This document shows, piece after piece, positions 60,300 to 64,000 of a stretch of DNA of 64,000 nt. The stretch spans positions 1 to 64,000 of the forward strand of contig PNNB01000057.1 of the NCBI GenBank assembly GCA_013823985.1. The letters run 5' to 3'. A program made the translations under genes and the position numbers. Every line of letters begins with the position of its first letter. Position 1 is the first letter of the stretch. The DNA comes from Sphingopyxis sp. Lineage in GTDB: Bacteria > Pseudomonadota > Alphaproteobacteria > Sphingomonadales > Sphingomonadaceae. The notes under the pieces are model-generated. The model searched no databases. It was not told where the DNA came from and worked only from the letters and a program-made list of their open reading frames with translations.

Positions 60300-61652
60300 T
60301 TAGCTGCCGAAACCGACGCTCAAAAATCCGGGCATCGGACCATTCCAACCATCATCACCAACCTGGGCTTCGGGTGCAGGCTTGGCTTCGGATTTTGCAC
60401 GCACGGGTTTTGCCGCAACGGGTTTCTCCGCGCGAGGCGCTTTGGCTTCTACTGGCTTTTCAGCCTTCTCCTTGGGAGCCGCTGCTTTACGGCCGCGCTT
60501 TGCCGGTGCTTTTTCGTCCGTTTCGGCAGCAGGTGCTTCGACCTTGCCAAGTCGTACAATTTTGTTGCCGATCAGCTTTTCGATATTCTCGATGGCTTCC
60601 TCGTCCGCCTTGGTGACGAAGGTAAAGGCTTTGCCCTTGGCCCCTGCCCGTCCTGTACGGCCGATGCGGTGCACATAGTCATCTGGATGCCAGGGCGCGT
60701 CGAAGTTGAAGACATGGCTTACGCCTTTAACGTCCAGACCGCGCGCAGCGACGTCGGACGCCACCAAAAAGTCGATATCCCCATTCTTGAACGCTTCAAG
60801 TTGCTTCTGCCGCGTTGCCTGGTCGATATCACCATGGATTTCACCCGAGCGCAGGCCGTGCCTTTGCAGACTTGTGTTCAGTTCCCGTACGGTTGTCTTA
60901 CGATTGCAAAAGATGATCGCGTTCGAAGCCTTTTCGCTGCGGATCAAGTCGCGCAGCACTTCGCGCTTTTTCATCGGCGCAACATTGACCAGAAATTGTT
61001 CGATATTCGTGTTCGCGGTCGCCGGGCGCGCCACTTCGATGTATTTCGGGTTTGAAAGAAACTTGTCCGCAAGTTTCTTGATGGGCGGCGGCATGGTTGC
61101 CGAGAATAGTAATGTCTGGCGCGTTGTCGGCAATTTGGTGCAGATATGTTCGATATCCGGAATGAAACCCATGTCGAGCATACGATCCGCTTCATCGATG
61201 ACCAGCATCTCACAGCCGGTGAGCAATATCTTGCCACGCTCAAACAAATCCATCAAACGACCGGGCGTTGCAATCAGGACATCCACGCCCTTTTCCAGCG
61301 CCTTTACCTGATCTCCCATTTGGACGCCGCCTATAAGCAGAGCCATCGAAAGCTTGTGATATTTCCCATATTTTTCAAAGTTTTCAGCAACCTGCGCAGC
61401 CAGTTCACGCGTGGGTTCCAATATCAGGCTCCGCGGCATACGGGCGCGGGCGCGGCCGTTGGCGAGCACGTCGATCATGGGCAAAACGAAACTTGCTGTC
61501 TTCCCGGTTCCGGTTTGCGCAATCGCGATCAAGTCGCGCATCATCTGCACTTGGGGGATCGCAGCGGCCTGTATGGGGGTTGGCTCATCATAGCCAGCCT
61601 CGGTTACGGCCTTCAATAATTCATCAGACAAGCCGATATCGGCAAAACGCAT
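60300..61652 (-). CDS. DEAD-box RNA helicase (RhlE-like)
   Basis: 450 aa. ATP-dependent RNA unwinding in ribosome assembly or RNA decay. Motifs in order: Q motif near residue 25 (EPTPIQAAAIPQ), Walker A AQTGTGKTASF near 45, PTRELAAQ near 82, VIDEADRMLD near 151, SATMP near 183, and HRIGRTGRAGAKG near 331. The last 75 residues are an Ala/Lys/Pro-rich basic tail (APAKRGRKAAAPKEK, then EKPVAAKPVRAKSEAKP), usual for the RhlE group and probably an RNA-binding tail. Confidence 0.96.
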   Translation of the reverse strand: MRFADIGLSDELLKAVTEAGYDEPTPIQAAAIPQVQMMRDLIAIAQTGTGKTASFVLPMIDVLANGRARARMPRSLILEPTRELAAQVAENFEKYGKYHKLSMALLIGGVQMGDQVKALEKGVDVLIATPGRLMDLFERGKILLTGCEMLVIDEADRMLDMGFIPDIEHICTKLPTTRQTLLFSATMPPPIKKLADKFLSNPKYIEVARPATANTNIEQFLVNVAPMKKREVLRDLIRSEKASNAIIFCNRKTTVRELNTSLQRHGLRSGEIHGDIDQATRQKQLEAFKNGDIDFLVASDVAARGLDVKGVSHVFNFDAPWHPDDYVHRIGRTGRAGAKGKAFTFVTKADEEAIENIEKLIGNKIVRLGKVEAPAAETDEKAPAKRGRKAAAPKEKAEKPVEAKAPRAEKPVAAKPVRAKSEAKPAPEAQVGDDGWNGPMPGFLSVGFGS

Positions 61653-61773
61653 AAGATTGTTCCGGAAAAGCGAAAAGGGCCAAACAACGGAGCCGAAGCG
61701 CGTCTTGGCTTGCGCGGCCTTTGGTCTGCTAAGGCAGAAATGTCAAGGAAATAGGCGGAATTGGCTCTGCCGT

Positions 61774-62280
61774 TTAGCGGGGGACAAGCAAGCGGAACTT
61801 ATCCACCTCGCACTTTGCACCGGTGCGGGCATGCAAAAGATCGCGATCTACGCATAGCTTTCCATCATAAGGCCGCTCCATATAGGCTCCGGCATAAAAT
61901 TCCCGTGCCAGACATCCGTCGCCCAGATAGGCGCGGATGAGCACTCCGTCCCGGGTGAGAAGCTCCAGCGTGTCCTTGGTCCCAGGCCGCGAACCGGCCA
62001 ATTTGTCGATCCACAGACATTTGCCGATTTTCTGCTCTTTATATTTGACCGCCACCGGTTTTTTGGATTTCGCAACCGGTGCATTCATTGGCGCAAATGA
62101 CTGGCTTGGAAGACGAACGATGACCCGTTGGTCGACCCGCACCTGATAGAATGTGCCTTGGAACCGGACAATCGGAGCAAACGCATTGTCCGTGGAGACA
62201 AGGTCGATTTGCGCCAGCGCCTCCCGCGACACCGCCGTTAACGCAACTCCCAAAATAATAATGGCCAAGGCAATGCGCAA
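61774..62280 (-). CDS. Small secreted hypothetical protein
   Basis: 168 aa with a signal peptide (IIILGVALTAVSREALA). The mature part has YQVRVDQRVIVRLPSQSF and EQKIGKCLWIDKLAG blocks and four Cys (CLW, GCLA, LCVDRD, KCEVD), suggesting two disulfides in the periplasm. I recall similar small proteins in sphingomonad genomes but no function. It is divergent from the FAD oxidase gene with 106 bases between. Confidence 0.75.
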   Translation of the reverse strand: MRIALAIIILGVALTAVSREALAQIDLVSTDNAFAPIVRFQGTFYQVRVDQRVIVRLPSQSFAPMNAPVAKSKKPVAVKYKEQKIGKCLWIDKLAGSRPGTKDTLELLTRDGVLIRAYLGDGCLAREFYAGAYMERPYDGKLCVDRDLLHARTGAKCEVDKFRLLVPR

Positions 62281-62386
62281 AAGTGAATCCGGTATCGAGT
62301 TGAAGTTCGGACGGCTTTAGCCGATAGGGTTGAACAGGGTATGAATTGGGCAAGTCTGCGCCGCTGTCAATCTTTTGGAGTCCCTT

Positions 62387-63832
62387 GTGCCAAATTTTGG
62401 AACTTTGTCCGAGTTGAAGGAATTTCTGGGTCCGAAGGGCTTCCAAGACGACAGCGAAACGCTAGCGCCTTGGCTAACAGACTGGCGCGGTCGCTACACC
62501 GGACGGGCCGCGGCAATGGTGTCACCAGCCGACACCCAACAGGTCATGCACATCGTCAAATGGGCGGCGCGCAATCGCGTAGCTTTGGTCCCGCAAGGCG
62601 GTAATAGCGGGATGGTTGCTGGCGCAACACCGGACATGAGTGGAGAGCAAGTTATACTGTCCATGCGCCGCATGGACAGGATCTCTCAAATCGATGCAGA
62701 CAATGGGCTGGTAGAGTGCGAGGCCGGGGTTATCCTGCAGAATCTGCACGAAGCTGCCGCAGCCAAGGGACGCCGATTTCCTCTGACTCTTGGAGGGAAA
62801 GGTTCGGCGACAATAGGCGGGCTGATTTCGACAAATGCCGGCGGTACGCAAGTGTTGAGACACGGGACTATGCGGCAGTTGGTAGCCGGAATTGAGGCAG
62901 TGTTGCCGGATGGCTCGCTCTACGATGCTTTGGCACCGTTAAAGAAAGACAATCGCGGATACGACCTCAAGCATGTTCTCATCGGCGGCGAAGGCACGAT
63001 CGGAATTGTGACGCGTGCCGTTTTGCAAACTACACCGGCAATCTTGGACCGCTGCGTGCTCTGGGTTGGTGTTGCAAGCCCGGAGCATGCCTACCGACTG
63101 TTGTTGTTCATGCAGAAGCGTGCACGCGAGCGGCTCGAGGGCTTTGAAATTTTGCCACAGCGCGCCTTTTCTGCCGTTACCAGACATATCGCCGGCACCC
63201 GGGCTCCGCTGGATACCGAACATGCCTGGCATGTGCTGATCGAACTCGTGCAAGAGGACCAGCGGCAGTCTTCCCCTGCCGAGATTTCGACGGCCCTCCT
63301 TGAAGAGGCTATGCAGGCCGGGATGATCGAGAATGCCACGCTTGCCAGTAGCGAAGCGCAAGCCGAGGCCTTTTGGAAGATACGCGACTCAATCGCCGAA
63401 GCCGAGCGGGCCGAAGGGCCAGCGCTTCAACACGACATCAGCGTCCCCGTGGATCGAATGGCGCGGTTTATTACTGAGGAATCCCCGCTTATCGAACAGA
63501 ATTGGCCTGGCACCCAGACTGTGGCGTTCGGCCATCTCGGGGATGGCAATATCCACTTTCACGTAAAAGCACCTGCGCATATTGAGCCGTCGCATTGGTA
63601 CGCGAACGATGGAAAAACCATCACATCGCATATTTACGACCGCGTGTGCGCCTATGGAGGCTCCCTGTCGGCGGAACATGGAATCGGACAGGCAAAGGTT
63701 GCGGAATTCGCCAGATTATCGGACCCAACGCGGATTATGGCCTTACAGGCCATCAAAAACGCCTTAGATCCATTGGGCATCATGAATCCCGGAAAGCTTG
63801 TTCCACTTGCGCAAAGGTCGATGTCCGCCTAA
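62387..63832 (+). CDS. FAD-binding oxidoreductase, GlcD/D-2-hydroxyglutarate dehydrogenase-like
   Basis: 481 aa from a GTG at 62387, six bases after GGAG; a TTG at 62375 is the other option. The FAD-binding PCMH domain has ALVPQGGNSGMVAGATPD near 70-87, GVILQNLHEAAAAKGRRFPLTLGGKGSATIGGLISTNAGG near 116-155 (core KGSATIGGLISTNAGG) and GEGTIGIVTRAVL near 203. The C-terminal GlcD domain has VAFGHLGDGNIHFHVK near 383 and SAEHGIGQAK near 429 with the active-site His pair. It oxidises a D-2-hydroxy acid such as D-lactate, glycolate or D-2-hydroxyglutarate; electron acceptor unknown. Confidence 0.92.
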   Translation: MPNFGTLSELKEFLGPKGFQDDSETLAPWLTDWRGRYTGRAAAMVSPADTQQVMHIVKWAARNRVALVPQGGNSGMVAGATPDMSGEQVILSMRRMDRISQIDADNGLVECEAGVILQNLHEAAAAKGRRFPLTLGGKGSATIGGLISTNAGGTQVLRHGTMRQLVAGIEAVLPDGSLYDALAPLKKDNRGYDLKHVLIGGEGTIGIVTRAVLQTTPAILDRCVLWVGVASPEHAYRLLLFMQKRARERLEGFEILPQRAFSAVTRHIAGTRAPLDTEHAWHVLIELVQEDQRQSSPAEISTALLEEAMQAGMIENATLASSEAQAEAFWKIRDSIAEAERAEGPALQHDISVPVDRMARFITEESPLIEQNWPGTQTVAFGHLGDGNIHFHVKAPAHIEPSHWYANDGKTITSHIYDRVCAYGGSLSAEHGIGQAKVAEFARLSDPTRIMALQAIKNALDPLGIMNPGKLVPLAQRSMSA

Positions 63833-63879
63833 AGCGCCGCATCAATTTTTTGTCGCAATAACAACATATGGAGTCTCCA

Positions 63880-64000
63880 ATGGCCACCGCGCCCCAAGCC
63901 GCTAACTTGCCGCTTCTTTACAAGGACCTAGTTCCTCTCAACAGCAATGAGCATGCGACTTGGAAGTCGCGCTTGCTCGAGAATGCGAAGTTCATGGATG
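63880..64000 (+). CDS. SapC family protein, partial (cut by the right edge)
   Basis: The first 40 codons are visible from the ATG at 63880. ANLPLLYKDLVPLNSNEHATWK is the N-terminal signature of SapC-family proteins (core LPLLYKDLVPLNSNEH). In sphingomonads SapC-like genes commonly sit with TonB receptors and tryptophan-halogenase-type genes and are thought to be linked to nutrient uptake, but the function is not proven. The rest of the gene is outside the window. Confidence 0.85.
   Translation, partial: MATAPQAANLPLLYKDLVPLNSNEHATWKSRLLENAKFMD

Overview
The window looks like a chromosomal segment of a sphingomonad (order Sphingomonadales, Alphaproteobacteria; close to Sphingorhabdus or Sphingopyxis in flavour). 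The basis is gene content: the cell-cycle regulator CtrA with its own TTAA-N7-TTAA boxes and clustered GANTC (CcrM-type) sites, several TonB-dependent receptors, a SapC-family protein, a UPF0262 protein, an aspartate/glutamate-tRNA-protein transferase, and many 1-4 bp ATGA/TAATG gene overlaps. I could not run searches, so the genus is an inference. No rRNA gene, complete tRNA gene or CRISPR array was seen.

Positions 1 to about 6414 are the right part of an integrative element, transcribed leftwards. From its right end it carries a tyrosine recombinase, a co-translated protein of unknown function, an AlpA/Xis-like regulator, two tiny overlapping proteins, a winged-helix protein, a HUH-type replication-initiator-like protein, an out-of-frame overlapping gene pair, a Cys-rich zinc-ribbon protein, a secreted protein and a TIGR04255-family protein cut by the window edge. 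The element ends in a fragment of a tRNA-Arg(CCG) gene, which is joined directly to the 5' coding region of ahpC. The native ahpC start is missing, and the junction lies in a 7-base stretch that the tRNA T-arm and ahpC could share. I read this as integration at a secondary site inside ahpC.

6375-26616 is a metabolic region. It holds ahpC-ahpF; an acyl-CoA dehydrogenase behind a large palindromic operator; a Tat-exported PhoD phosphatase; kynureninase with tryptophan 2,3-dioxygenase; a TetR regulator divergent from a Rieske oxygenase/FAD oxidoreductase pair across a clean 22-bp operator; a TonB receptor; a TPR-sulfotransferase; and a molybdenum hydroxylase locus (mocA and xdhC divergent from the iorA-iorB pair), followed by a GNAT enzyme and a DUF1993 protein.

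26697-32504 is a vitamin B12 uptake operon: a cobalamin riboswitch, btuB, btuF, btuC and btuD, then a lipoprotein PhoD-family phosphatase translationally coupled to btuD. 32533-45280 is mostly housekeeping: paired bacterial PH-domain membrane proteins, nitronate monooxygenase, lysC, ubiG, dnaB, a UPF0262 protein, a GH25 lysozyme with cytidine and dCTP deaminases, a saccharopine dehydrogenase-like protein, a metallophosphoesterase and an M28 peptidase.

45307-64000 begins with ctrA and its promoter. It continues with a LysR regulator divergent from a pirin/WrbA/extradiol-dioxygenase module (probably quinone or catechol stress), arfB, a free methionine-R-sulfoxide reductase, a glycine-zipper envelope protein with a CtrA box, the N-end-rule transferase bpt, threonine ammonia-lyase, a coupled dehydrogenase/amidohydrolase/oxidoreductase operon, a second large TonB receptor, a DEAD-box helicase, a small secreted protein, a GlcD-like FAD oxidase and the start of a sapC gene. 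No gene-free stretch exceeds 300 bases; the longest is the ctrA promoter region at 46009-46272.
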